The notes beneath the pieces were generated by a model. It saw only the letters and a program-made list of their open reading frames with translations. It was not told the origin of the DNA and did not search any database. A stretch of 54,680 nt of DNA from an uncultured Clostridia bacterium (GTDB lineage: Bacteria; Bacillota; Clostridia; TANB77; CAG-508), in assembly GCA_904419495.1 (NCBI GenBank), contig CAJFRV010000014.1:1-54680 (forward strand), read 5' to 3'. Of this stretch, positions 17,915 to 26,930 are shown in pieces (the first letter of the stretch is position 1; every line of letters begins with the position of its first letter). The position numbers and the translations under genes are program-made.

Positions 17915-18308
17915 AAGTAAAATCAAGAGAGCTTACTAGGCCCTCTTGATTGACAAGACCAGCATTGGTTTGTCAGTATTATTGTGAAGATTATGCTTTC
18001 CACCCTTAGGGCAGTGTACTATCCGCAAATGCGGAATCCACCATTTCCCGAAGGAAAGGATTAAGTACCATTCCTCATCTTCTAGATGAGGATGTAATCT
18101 TACACCACTTGCTACTCCTATGAAAAGGAGTGATAGTGTCAGGTTGAGGATAAAGCATTCAGGACTTTTCCTAACCGTTCCATAGAAAAGAGGATTTGAC
18201 ATTTGATTAACCTCCTTTTATTATGGAAAGCTATTACTAGCCTTGTTGTACCACACTCAATATCACATAAAACAACTAGATAAAGAATGTGGCTAGAGTT
18301 GCAAAATA
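17915..18308 (-). ncRNA. Candidate structured non-coding RNA
   Basis: On the minus strand a promoter at 18316-18344 would start a transcript of roughly 390 bases that ends in a 9-bp stem plus U-run at 17921-17951. In between are many mutually compatible helices: CTAGCC/GGCTAG enclosing GTTGT/ACAAC, AAAGGAGG/CCTCTTT, AGGA/TCCT, ACTCCT/AGGAGT, CTCATCT/AGATGAG, TCCGC/GCGGA, and a long-range ATGCTTT/AAAGCAT stem closing the core. An 88-codon ORF (17936-18202) with a ribosome binding site overlaps it, but the site is paired and the protein has no recognisable domain. An Rfam class such as raiA RNA is possible; I cannot assign it. Confidence 0.5.
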
Positions 18309-18315
18309 TATAAAT

Positions 18316-18344
18316 ATTATAACACAGAATGCATATATATACAA
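18316..18344 (-). promoter_or_regulatory. Promoter of the structured RNA candidate
   Basis: On the minus strand TTGTAT (complement of 18339-18344) and TATAAT (complement of 18316-18321) are 17 bp apart. Confidence 0.55.
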
Positions 18345-18363
18345 ATATATGGTGATATGGAGG

Positions 18364-18498
18364 ATAAGAAAGGCGTTTTGCTAAGTAATTCTTCGGAGTA
18401 ACTGCAAAACACATGTCACTCGCTTCGCTCGGACGAATATAAGAAGCCTAACCTTGTTGTATACGGAAAAATCTTATATGTGGTCAAGATAAAAGTCG
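18364..18498 (+). repeat. 135-bp direct repeat, copy 2
   Basis: This is nearly identical to 14897-15031 (two mismatches) and in the same orientation. Here the GTTTTGC/GCAAAAC hairpin is intact and the element continues into a complete TTGTATACGGAAAAATC hairpin (18457-18512). The two copies bracket clpC and the RNA candidate. Confidence 0.85.
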
Positions 18499-18512
18499 TT
18501 TTTCCTATACAA
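18457..18512. repeat. Palindromic repeat element, copy at 18.46 kb
   Basis: TTGTATACGGAAAAATC at 18457-18473 pairs with the inverted arm at 18498-18512. It is the same element as at 8979-9033. Confidence 0.6.
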
Positions 18513-18657
18513 TAAAAATATCTTTTTAGAATTAAAAAGAATGATAGCGAAAAAAAATAGAAAAAACAGTATATAATATTATAAAATTAAGAATATATTG
18601 AAAAATCAACAAATACAATAAATGTGTGAACTTTATGTGAAAAATCAAAAAATAGTA

Positions 18658-18686
18658 TTGACATTTGGAAAAAATGGGTATACATT
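18658..18686 (+). promoter_or_regulatory. Promoter of groESL
   Basis: TTGACA (18658-18663) and TACATT (18681-18686) are 17 bp apart, directly upstream of the CIRCE operator. Confidence 0.75.
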
Positions 18687-18687
18687 A

Positions 18688-18714
18688 TTAGCAGTCACAA
18701 AGAAAGAGTGCTAA
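18688..18714 (+). promoter_or_regulatory. CIRCE operator (HrcA binding site)
   Basis: TTAGCAGTC - 9 bp - GAGTGCTAA matches the CIRCE consensus (TTAGCACTC-N9-GAGTGCTAA) with one mismatch. It overlaps the transcription start region of groES, so groESL should be under HrcA control. Confidence 0.93.
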
Positions 18715-18734
18715 AATCAAAGGAGGTAATTTAA

Positions 18735-19016
<282 letters not shown>

Positions 19017-19049
19017 AAAATAGAATTACCTAATAGGGGAATATTGTTA

Positions 19050-20806
<1,757 letters not shown>

Positions 20807-20826
20807 TAAAATGTAAAAATAGATAT

Positions 20827-20875
20827 CAAAAAAATCTGGGTGAAAAACTTTGAAAGTTCACTCAGATTTTTTTTA
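20827..20875 (+). terminator. Terminator of groESL
   Basis: AAAAAAATCTGGGTGA pairs with TCACTCAGATTTTTTT (one G-T pair) across a 14-base loop, with a T-run. Confidence 0.85.
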
Positions 20876-20900
20876 TTTAACAAAAAATAATAGTTTTTGT

Positions 20901-21111
20901 CCTAAAGTTCAATACTCTAAGAAAGTTTTTTACATTAAAATTCTAACAATAAAATATAGGAAAGTCAAGAAAAAATATTAAAAAAATTAGTCAAAAAATC
21001 GAATTGAAAATTGAAGACTAAGAGATTTTTAAAATTTCACAAAATCCATAAAAAAGAATAATACCAATACTTTTAGGAACATTCTATCTTCTTAGAGTAT
21101 TGAAATCTAAG
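20901..21111. other. Putative invertible promoter segment B (upstream of the DGR target)
   Basis: A 16-bp inverted repeat (20908-20923 and 21089-21104) flanks 165 bp. The left site is CCTAAAG / TTCAATA / CTCTAAG and the right site is CTTAGAG / TATTGAA / ATCTAAG. The spacers are exact complements and the inner arms match segments A, D and E. A leftward promoter lies inside. The distance to the target gene is larger (357 bp) than at the other loci, and the stretch between contains a lone CTCTAAG (21319-21325) and a weak rightward promoter candidate (TTGTTC...TATAAA near 21384-21411). Confidence 0.7.
20940..20968 (-). promoter_or_regulatory. Leftward promoter inside segment B
   Basis: On the minus strand TTGACT (20963-20968) and TAGAAT (20940-20945) are 17 bp apart. 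The surrounding bases (TAACAATAAAATATAG then AAAGTCAAGA) are shared almost exactly with segment D. Confidence 0.65.
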
Positions 21112-21467
21112 CAAAAAACAAGAAATAAAATACGACAACATATTAACTTAATTCAGCGAAACGGATAAAATAAAAGAGAACAAAATCATTAACAAAACTA
21201 TTTTTGTAAATAGTAAGAACATTGAAAACTACATATCATTATTCGAATAAAAAGGGGAAAAATGTGAATACTATTTACGAGATAGAAAGAAAAGAGTCAA
21301 AAACAAAATTTTCAAGAACTCTAAGAATAGAAACCTAAGCTTGATATATTACAAAAAATGTTTTTTTATTATATGTGTAAAATTGTTCAGAATGATTACA
21401 TACATATAAAAGATTTTAAATAAAAAATAATATTAATAGAAAACAAAAGAAGGAGGAGTAAAAAATA

Positions 21468-23018
21468 ATGAGAAAACGAGAAGAACAAAAGAGCAAAAAG
21501 AATAATGGTATTACTTTAATAGCCTTAGTCATCACAATCATTGTTCTACTAATTTTAGCAGGAGTAACGATTGCAACATTAACTGGAGAGAATGGAATAC
21601 TAACAAGAGCAACAGATGCAAAAACAAATACGGAGGTTGCAGAAGAAAAAGAGGCAATAAGCTTAGCATATAGTGGAGTAATGGCAGATACAAATGGAAC
21701 AGGAGTAACGGCAGAAAAATTACAAACAGAATTGCAAAATAATGGATATACAAATGCAAAAGCAGTAGATAATGGAGATGGAACAATAACAGTTACATTT
21801 GAATCAGGAAGAGAATATACAATAGATGCAAATGGAAGTATAACAGGACCAACTATTTCTAATATAATAGCAACAATGACAATAGAAGGAACAAGAGTTA
21901 CAACTCCAAATTTACCAAGTGATGAATTCTGCTTTGTTGGAGGAACTGTAGATGAAGGAATTGTTATTTCAGATAACAAAGCTGATGAAGGAAAAGGAGT
22001 AGATAGTGAAGAATTAGTTGGAAATCAATTTGTATGGGTACCAGTAGATCAAAATCAAAAATTAAAGATAAGTGTAAAGACAGAAGAAAATATAGAAAGT
22101 ATAAAATTAACAACTCCATATGGAGATGAGAAAGTATTAGAAAATACAGATTATCAAGAAATAGAATTGACAGGAAATGAAGATTATATAAATGGAGTGT
22201 ATAAATTGACAGTAAATGCAGGAGAAGAAACAAAAGAAATAGAATTAGATGTATATAGTTTATATGCCCAAAGAATGTGGGAATTAGACATGTTAACAGA
22301 TGAAATGGCCAAAGTAAAAGGTTATGAAGAGTTAGATGATTTTATACAAGAATATTTTGGTATGCCAGAAGGAACAAGTGTAGAAGATACAAAAGCAATG
22401 ATTGCTTCAACATATAAACAAGGAAGGTTTGCAGATACAGAAGATTATACAAACCAAGTAAATGACAACGGAGGATTTTATATAGGAAGATATGAGGCAA
22501 GCGAAGAAAATGGTAGTGTTGCTATTAAGAAAAACAAACAACCATGGAATTATGTATCGCAAATAGATGCATTAGAAAAATCAAAAGAGAAGTATCCAGA
22601 TAGTGATTTTACAAGTACATTATTAACAGGAGCAGCATGGGATAGGACATTATGTTGGTTATATGAAACAAATAAAATAAATGAAGAAAAAGGAAAAAGT
22701 ATTGTAGAAATAGTAGGAGATAGTACAAGTTGGGGAAATTATAATAATGATAGTGATGGAAACAATGGAATAATTAATACGGGAACAGAAAGAGCATTTG
22801 CTAATAATATATATGACCTTGCAGGAAATCTAAGTGAATGGACGACAGAGGCCAGCGGCACAGTTAGCAGAGTTTCTCGTGGCCGGTCGTTACAGTTACA
22901 ATGGTTCTTTTTATCCGGCTTGCATTCGCACCTACAATGTTCCTTCTGGCAGCTACGACAACATTGGTTTTCGCCCAGCTTTATTCTTGTAAAGCTGAAG
23001 GCTAAAGCCGTGAATTGA
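21468..23018 (+). CDS. DGR target: prepilin-like protein with FGE/C-type-lectin-like domain
   Basis: 516 residues as read. Leader ends at Gly14, then ITLIALVITIIVLLILAG. Residues about 170-460 resemble the formylglycine-generating-enzyme-like fold used by many DGR targets (FVWVPV, GGFYIGRYEAS, LLTGAAWDRTLCWLYE, YDLAGNLSEWT). The variable repeat begins near residue 461. An extra C at 22883/22884 shifts the frame at about residue 472; without it the C-terminus would read GRYSYNGSFYPACIRTYN through NIGFRPALFL and stop at 22992, giving about 507 residues. As read, the tail is unrelated and runs to 23018. The protein probably displays a ligand-binding face at the cell surface. Confidence 0.85.
   Translation: MRKREEQKSKKNNGITLIALVITIIVLLILAGVTIATLTGENGILTRATDAKTNTEVAEEKEAISLAYSGVMADTNGTGVTAEKLQTELQNNGYTNAKAVDNGDGTITVTFESGREYTIDANGSITGPTISNIIATMTIEGTRVTTPNLPSDEFCFVGGTVDEGIVISDNKADEGKGVDSEELVGNQFVWVPVDQNQKLKISVKTEENIESIKLTTPYGDEKVLENTDYQEIELTGNEDYINGVYKLTVNAGEETKEIELDVYSLYAQRMWELDMLTDEMAKVKGYEELDDFIQEYFGMPEGTSVEDTKAMIASTYKQGRFADTEDYTNQVNDNGGFYIGRYEASEENGSVAIKKNKQPWNYVSQIDALEKSKEKYPDSDFTSTLLTGAAWDRTLCWLYETNKINEEKGKSIVEIVGDSTSWGNYNNDSDGNNGIINTGTERAFANNIYDLAGNLSEWTTEASGTVSRVSRGRSLQLQWFFLSGLHSHLQCSFWQLRQHWFSPSFILVKLKAKAVN
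22849..22980 (+). repeat. DGR variable repeat (VR)
   Basis: It aligns without gaps to the template repeat 25277-25408 over 132 bp. The 23 differences all fall on template adenines (10 to G, 10 to T, 3 to C); no other base differs. The last 32 bp are identical, consistent with an initiation-of-mutagenic-homing region. Codon use (CGT, CGC, GGC, CCG) is far richer in GC than the rest of the gene. Confidence 0.95.
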
Positions 23019-23064
23019 GAACACTCAAAAAAAGTTATTTTAAAAGTAAATATTTAATCATAGG

Positions 23065-23088
23065 TCTTAACGACTTTAGACGTTAAGA
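23065..23088. other. Hairpin downstream of the VR
   Basis: TCTTAACG and CGTTAAGA form a perfect 8-bp stem with an 8-base loop, 85 bp after the VR. DGR targets often have a DNA hairpin or cruciform shortly after the VR that aids homing; the distance here is somewhat long. Confidence 0.45.
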
Positions 23089-23167
23089 AGGAAATTTTTT
23101 CAAATTTAACAAAATACGTTTGAAAAACGGATTTTGATTAATTAGAAAAAATTTTCACTAACGTGGC

Positions 23168-23196
23168 GTTTTTTGTGCTTTTTAAGCACAAAAAAC
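23168..23196. terminator. 13-bp hairpin between target and accessory gene
   Basis: GTTTTTTGTGCTT pairs perfectly with AAGCACAAAAAAC over a 3-base loop. It could be a bidirectional terminator that separates target from accessory/RT transcription, or a second cruciform. Confidence 0.6.
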
Positions 23197-23232
23197 TGTC
23201 ACAAAAAATTTATAGAAAAGTGGTGAATGTAA

Positions 23233-23703
23233 ATGGGATTCTGTGAAATGATGAAAATTTTACAAAAAAGAGAAAAAGGAAAGATTATTATATGTAATTT
23301 AGGAAGTTTCTATGTAGCAATTGGTAAAGATGCAATTATATTACACAATTTAATAGGTTTAAAAATAAGTTGCATCAAACCAGAAATATGCAAAGTAGGA
23401 TTTCCAATTAGTTCATTAGAAAAATATACCAATTTACTTGTAGAAAAAAGATACAGTTATATAGTGTATTACTTTAACCAAGAAAAAGAGGAATTGAACA
23501 TATTTGAAAGTTATGAGGGAAAAAATAAAAATACTTTAGAAACTGAAAATATGAATTGTTATATTTGTTCTAATAGTACAAAACAATATAAAAAGCCAGA
23601 TAAATACATAATAGCTTTATCAAAACTATATGATGATGAATTTGAAAATATAGATAAAACTACTAAACATGAAAAGAATAAAATTGTAAGAGAAAAACAG
23701 TAG
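23233..23703 (+). CDS. MutS-domain-I-like DGR accessory protein
   Basis: A 156-residue protein. Residues about 15-80 (NLGSFYVAIGKDAIIL, VGFPISSLEKYTNLLVEK, YSYIVYYF) follow the pattern of MutS domain I, the mismatch-recognition module, where the usual GDFYEAFGEDA and PxxxLEKYxxxLVxxGxKVAI occur. The MutS ATPase, lever and clamp are absent. The rest is charged and contains a Cys pair (CYICS). It lies 15 bp before avd. I recall MutS-like genes among reported DGR accessory genes. A role in protecting or processing mismatched homing intermediates is inference. Confidence 0.65.
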   Translation: MGFCEMMKILQKREKGKIIICNLGSFYVAIGKDAIILHNLIGLKISCIKPEICKVGFPISSLEKYTNLLVEKRYSYIVYYFNQEKEELNIFESYEGKNKNTLETENMNCYICSNSTKQYKKPDKYIIALSKLYDDEFENIDKTTKHEKNKIVREKQ

Positions 23704-23717
23704 AAAAGGAGATCAAT

Positions 23718-24194
23718 ATGTTTTCAAAGCAAGAAGAAGAAAATAAATTAGCCTTAATACCAAAGGCAGAAAAATATATAGAATATATGTTAGATATTAT
23801 GATAAAGCTACCAAGAACGGAAAAATTTAGTATAGGAACAGAATATAAACAAAGTATGTATAAAATGTTAGAAGAAATTATGCTATTAAATAAAGTGAAA
23901 AATAAGTTTAAACCAAAAGATATTAAAAAGTTAAAAATAGAGAAACTAGAACATCATGGAGCTGATATTGTAGAAAATATTGAAGAGCAAAAACAGTGTA
24001 ATCAATATAGACAAGAAATATTATATATCTTAAATACAATTGATAGTAGATTAAATACACAAAGAATCTATTTAAGGATAATGAAAAAATATAAATGGAT
24101 AGATGAAAAAAAATTTAGAGTAGCTATGGAGCTTATTTATGAGATAGGAAAAATACTAGGAGGACTTATCAAATATTATGCCAAAAACAATTAG
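23718..24194 (+). CDS. avd: DGR accessory variability protein (Avd)
   Basis: A 158-residue, mostly helical, basic protein (LIPKAEKYIEYMLDIMIKLPRTEKFSIGTEYKQSMYKMLEEI...) of the Avd/four-helix-bundle family. Avd forms a barrel-like pentamer that binds the reverse transcriptase and template RNA and is needed for mutagenic cDNA synthesis. AAAGGAGA precedes ATG. Its end overlaps the start of the reverse transcriptase gene by 17 bp, indicating translational coupling. Confidence 0.85.
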   Translation: MFSKQEEENKLALIPKAEKYIEYMLDIMIKLPRTEKFSIGTEYKQSMYKMLEEIMLLNKVKNKFKPKDIKKLKIEKLEHHGADIVENIEEQKQCNQYRQEILYILNTIDSRLNTQRIYLRIMKKYKWIDEKKFRVAMELIYEIGKILGGLIKYYAKNN

Positions 24195-25200
24195 AAATTC
24201 ATATTATAAATATTTGACCTATGAAAAGTTATTAGAAGCACATATAAAATCCAGAAAGGGAAAAGGGTATCGAAAAGAAATTATTTTATTTAACTTAAAA
24301 CAAGAAGAATATATCATGTGGCTTTTAGAAAAATTGCAAACGAAAACATATAAACATGGAGGATATGCTGTATTTTATGTAACAGAGCCAAAATTAAGAA
24401 AGATAGAAAAGTCAAAATATATGGATAGAATCGTACATAGATGGCTTGTTGATAATTTTCTAGAACCAGCATTTGTGGCACAATTTATTAATACATCTTA
24501 TGCCTGTTTGAAAAACAGAGGAATGCACAAAGCATGTTTAGATGTACAAAAGGCAATGAAACATTGTGAGAAAGTATGGGATGAATATTATATTTTAAAA
24601 ATGGATATAGCCAAATATTTTGATAATATTAATAAAAACATATTATTAAATATTCTAAAAAGGAAGATAAAAGATAAAGATGTACTATGGTTAATAAAAG
24701 AAATACTATATGCTCAAAAAAAAGAAAAAGGATTAGAAATAGGAAATTATACATCTCAAATGTTTGCAAATATATATCTTAATGAAATAGATCAATATGT
24801 AAAACATATATTAAAGATAAAGTGGTACTTTCGATATCTTGATGATAGTGTTTTGTTTGTAAAAACAAAACAAGAAGCAAAAGAAATATTAGAAAAAATA
24901 AAAATATTTTTAAAAGAAAATTTACAATTAGAATTAAATAAAAAGACACAAATATTTAAAAATAAGCAAGGAGTAAATTTTTGTGGATATAAAATAAATC
25001 CGTATCGACTAAAAATACGCGATAAAGGAAAAAGAAAATTAAAAAAGAAAGTAAAAGTACTAAAAGAAAAAATAAAACGAGAAGAAATAACAAGTAAAGA
25101 TGCACAAAAATATTTAGCAGGACATTTAGGATATATACAAATAGCAAATACGTATAATTTAGAAAGTAAATTATTTTATCAAGAAGATGATATCAATTAA
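24178..25200 (+). CDS. DGR reverse transcriptase
   Basis: A 340-residue reverse transcriptase. The order of motifs is complete: KMDIAKYFDNI (motif A, Asp pair partner), the DGR-type motif IGNYTSQMFANIYLN around residues 188-202, and the catalytic RYLDDSVLF with Asp222-Asp223. DGR enzymes usually have (I/V/L)GN.TSQ at this place, which separates them from group II intron RTs; the YLDD variant is less common than YMDD or YVDD. It copies the template transcript with adenine-specific errors. It overlaps avd at its start; AGGAGG lies just upstream of ATG. Confidence 0.93.
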   Translation: MPKTIRNSYYKYLTYEKLLEAHIKSRKGKGYRKEIILFNLKQEEYIMWLLEKLQTKTYKHGGYAVFYVTEPKLRKIEKSKYMDRIVHRWLVDNFLEPAFVAQFINTSYACLKNRGMHKACLDVQKAMKHCEKVWDEYYILKMDIAKYFDNINKNILLNILKRKIKDKDVLWLIKEILYAQKKEKGLEIGNYTSQMFANIYLNEIDQYVKHILKIKWYFRYLDDSVLFVKTKQEAKEILEKIKIFLKENLQLELNKKTQIFKNKQGVNFCGYKINPYRLKIRDKGKRKLKKKVKVLKEKIKREEITSKDAQKYLAGHLGYIQIANTYNLESKLFYQEDDIN

Positions 25201-25276
25201 AATAAAATAATAAAAAACTAACAGAAATATATTATCAATAATTTGAAAAACTAGTAAAAAATAGGGATAAATCAAA

Positions 25277-25408
25277 AGGCCAACAACACAGATAACAGAG
25301 TTAATCGTGGCCGGTAATTACAATAACAATGGTTCTAATAATCCGGCTTACAATCGCAACAACAATGATCCTTCTAACAGCAACAACAACATTGGTTTTC
25401 GCCCAGCT
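25277..25408 (+). repeat. DGR template repeat (TR)
   Basis: It lies 76 bp after the RT stop and is rich in AAY codons in the lectin frame (GGT AAT TAC AAT AAC AAT GG...). It has 48 adenines, 23 of which are substituted in the VR. It carries the same extra C (GGCCGG, 25311/25312) as the VR. In the shifted frame the TR would contain six stop codons, all of which are gone in the VR. Confidence 0.95.
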
Positions 25409-25660
25409 CTAATATTTTCCTAGATTATATATTTTAAGGAATATATACAATGAAGTATTAGATATTAAAGGGATTTATTCCTTCCTGTAATAGGTAAAAA
25501 TGTATCAGTAAAATATGTATTAGTAGAAAAAATATAATTTGAATATACATATTTTATGACTTTAAATTTATATAAGAGTATATATTATGTTTTTTAATTT
25601 TATGTTTAAAGATAGAATTATTTTATAGAAATAAAAATTAAAGTGAATAAGGAAAGAAAA

Positions 25661-25915
25661 ATGAATATATGTTTTTTTATGGGGAAAATAGTAAGTGATA
25701 TAGATTTTCAATTTATCATTCATGACAGACGAAATATTTCAATCGCAATATTTGAAGTAGAATTAAACAATAAGAGTAAAATAACAGTTATAGGATATAA
25801 TGAAATGGCTGATTTTTGTTATGCTACATTGAAGAAAAATGATAATATTGCATTGCAAGGTTATCTAAATAGTCAAATAAAAGTTATTTTAGAAGATGTA
25901 ACATTAGAAGAATAA
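25661..25915 (+). CDS. Small OB-fold, single-strand DNA-binding-like protein
   Basis: About 84 residues. The pattern FFMGKIVSDIDFQF ... SIAIFEVELNN ... ITVIGYNEMADFCYATLKKNDNIALQGYLN resembles a shortened SSB-type OB fold: strand, variable loop, then DNA-binding strands and the conserved V.G.L.. turn. It lacks the acidic SSB tail. ATG 25661 follows AAGGAAAG; GTG 25643 has none. Its place directly after the DGR template could mean a part in homing, or it could be an unrelated neighbour. Confidence 0.55.
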   Translation: MNICFFMGKIVSDIDFQFIIHDRRNISIAIFEVELNNKSKITVIGYNEMADFCYATLKKNDNIALQGYLNSQIKVILEDVTLEE

Positions 25916-25943
25916 ATTTTCTAAAAAAATATGCTATATAAAA

Positions 25944-25979
25944 TAAAAAAAGAACTAAACCAAATTTAGTTCTTTTTTC
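25944..25979. terminator. Bidirectional terminator
   Basis: A 14-bp stem (AAAAAAGAACTAAA with complement) and a 6-base loop serve the OB-fold gene from the left and the tRNA operon from the right. Confidence 0.85.
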
Positions 25980-26055
<76 letters not shown>

Positions 26056-26079
26056 ATAAATTTGTACATTACAAAAAAA

Positions 26080-26156
26080 TGGCGACCCGGAACGGGCTCG
26101 AACCGTCGACCTCTAGCGTGACAGGCTAGCGTTCTAACCAACTGAACTACCGGGCC
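26080..26156 (-). tRNA. tRNA-Asp (GTC)
   Basis: The minus strand begins GGCCCGGTAGTTCAG; anticodon loop CTGTCAC gives GTC; T-loop GGTTCGAGCCC; CCA is encoded. 77 bases. Confidence 0.97.
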
Positions 26157-26166
26157 GTAAAAAACA

Positions 26167-26209
26167 TGGTGTTGTAAGGCAGATGCTCTCCCAGCTGAGC
26201 TAAGCGACC
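26167..26209 (-). pseudogene. Truncated tRNA-Val (TAC)
   Basis: The minus strand starts GGTCGCTTAGCTCAGCTGGG and runs through the anticodon loop (CTTACAA, anticodon TAC), then jumps directly to CACCA. The 3' anticodon stem, variable loop, T arm and 3' acceptor strand (about 33 bases) are missing. It is the first unit of the tRNA operon. It may be a true internal deletion or an assembly collapse in a tRNA array. Confidence 0.8.
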
Positions 26210-26229
26210 ATGTCCTTTCGACGAAATCT

Positions 26230-26258
26230 AGTATACAAAATTTTTAATAAGTTGTCAA
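26230..26258 (-). promoter_or_regulatory. Promoter of the tRNA operon
   Basis: On the minus strand TTGACA (26253-26258) and TATACT (26230-26235) are exactly 17 bp apart, 20 bp upstream of the truncated tRNA-Val. Confidence 0.88.
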
Positions 26259-26461
26259 TAGATTTTTAGAAAAAAATTCAAAAAAATCCCAAAAAATGCA
26301 AACCAAATTCCGTAAAGGCTTAAAATACTAAAGAATAGCCCTTCAAAATTTTATAACAAAAAAAGAGAAACAGTAACACAAATTTATAAAAAACATATTA
26401 TATATCATACAGAAGAAAGAAAAGAAAAACATAGTTCTTTTAACGGAAGGAGGTCTAGACT

Positions 26462-26578
26462 ATGCCAGAGAACAGAGGATGTGGAGGATTCGGATTTGGT
26501 GATGATTGCTGCTGGATTATAATCCTTATCTTATTAATATGCTGTTGTTGCGGAGGTAACAGAGGAGGATGTTGCTAA
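26462..26578 (+). CDS. 38-residue Cys- and Gly-rich hydrophobic microprotein
   Basis: The reading frame MPENRGCGGFGFGDDCCW, then a hydrophobic IIILILLI, then CCCCGGNRGGCC is preceded by a perfect AAGGAGG seven bases before ATG. The composition (Gly/Cys ends around one membrane-crossing segment) resembles YjcZ/sporulation-type small proteins of Firmicutes, here with nine cysteines. It may sit in the spore envelope or bind metal; both are inference. Confidence 0.6.
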   Translation: MPENRGCGGFGFGDDCCWIIILILLICCCCGGNRGGCC

Positions 26579-26625
26579 TCCTTTAAAATGCAAAAAGGAA
26601 AATTGAGAACGAACTCGAGGAAATT

Positions 26626-26921
26626 TGGGGACGGACTCATTTTTCCCTTTTTTTCAATAATTAGATATCATAGAAAAAATATAGAATATAAAAAAATGAA
26701 ACGATTTTGCGTATCTAAATTTGAAATTAGAAATTGTTAAAGAAAAAAATGAGGAATGTTCATTTGGCTTATGCTCTATAGCCACAATGAAAGAGGCTCA
26801 CTTTTTTTCTTTTAGAATTTCTATGAAAATTTAGCTTATACAAAATTGTGTAATGATTTTATATTCTATATTTTTCTTCTTAAAATCAAAACATAGAAAG
26901 GGAAAAATGAGTCCGTCCCCA
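26626..26921. mobile_element. MITE-like element with 25-bp terminal inverted repeats
   Basis: TGGGGACGGACTCATTTTTC plus CCTTT (26626-26650) is repeated exactly in inverted orientation at 26897-26921. The 246 bp between hold no convincing gene. The GGGACGGA core is shared with the hairpin at 40.7 kb. It ends 10 bp before the stop codon of the acyl-CoA synthetase gene. No target-site duplication is evident. Confidence 0.6.
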
Positions 26922-26930
26922 GATTCCCTT

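Noticed and set aside
17936..18202. 88-codon minus-strand ORF with an AAAGGAGG site
   Set aside because: The region is dominated by compatible RNA helices and ends in a terminator; the ribosome binding site is paired and the protein shows no domain. It is listed as an RNA candidate instead.
21319..21325. A further recombination site (lone CTCTAAG) upstream of the DGR target
   Set aside because: No partner with a complementary spacer (TCAAGAA) was found in the window; it may be a relic or chance.
21112..21467. A small gene between segment B and the DGR target
   Set aside because: Short open frames lack ribosome binding sites; only a weak promoter candidate is visible.
24178..25200. Group II intron maturase or retron reverse transcriptase
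   Set aside because: There is no intron domain V or maturase domain and no msr/msd; the IGNYTSQ motif, Avd and template repeat identify a DGR.
22849..25408. VR and TR as an ordinary gene duplication
   Set aside because: All 23 differences fall on adenines of one copy, which ordinary divergence would not produce.
25416..25642. A gene between the template repeat and the OB-fold protein
   Set aside because: No frame with a credible start and ribosome binding site was found; only A/T-rich DNA with weak hairpins is visible.
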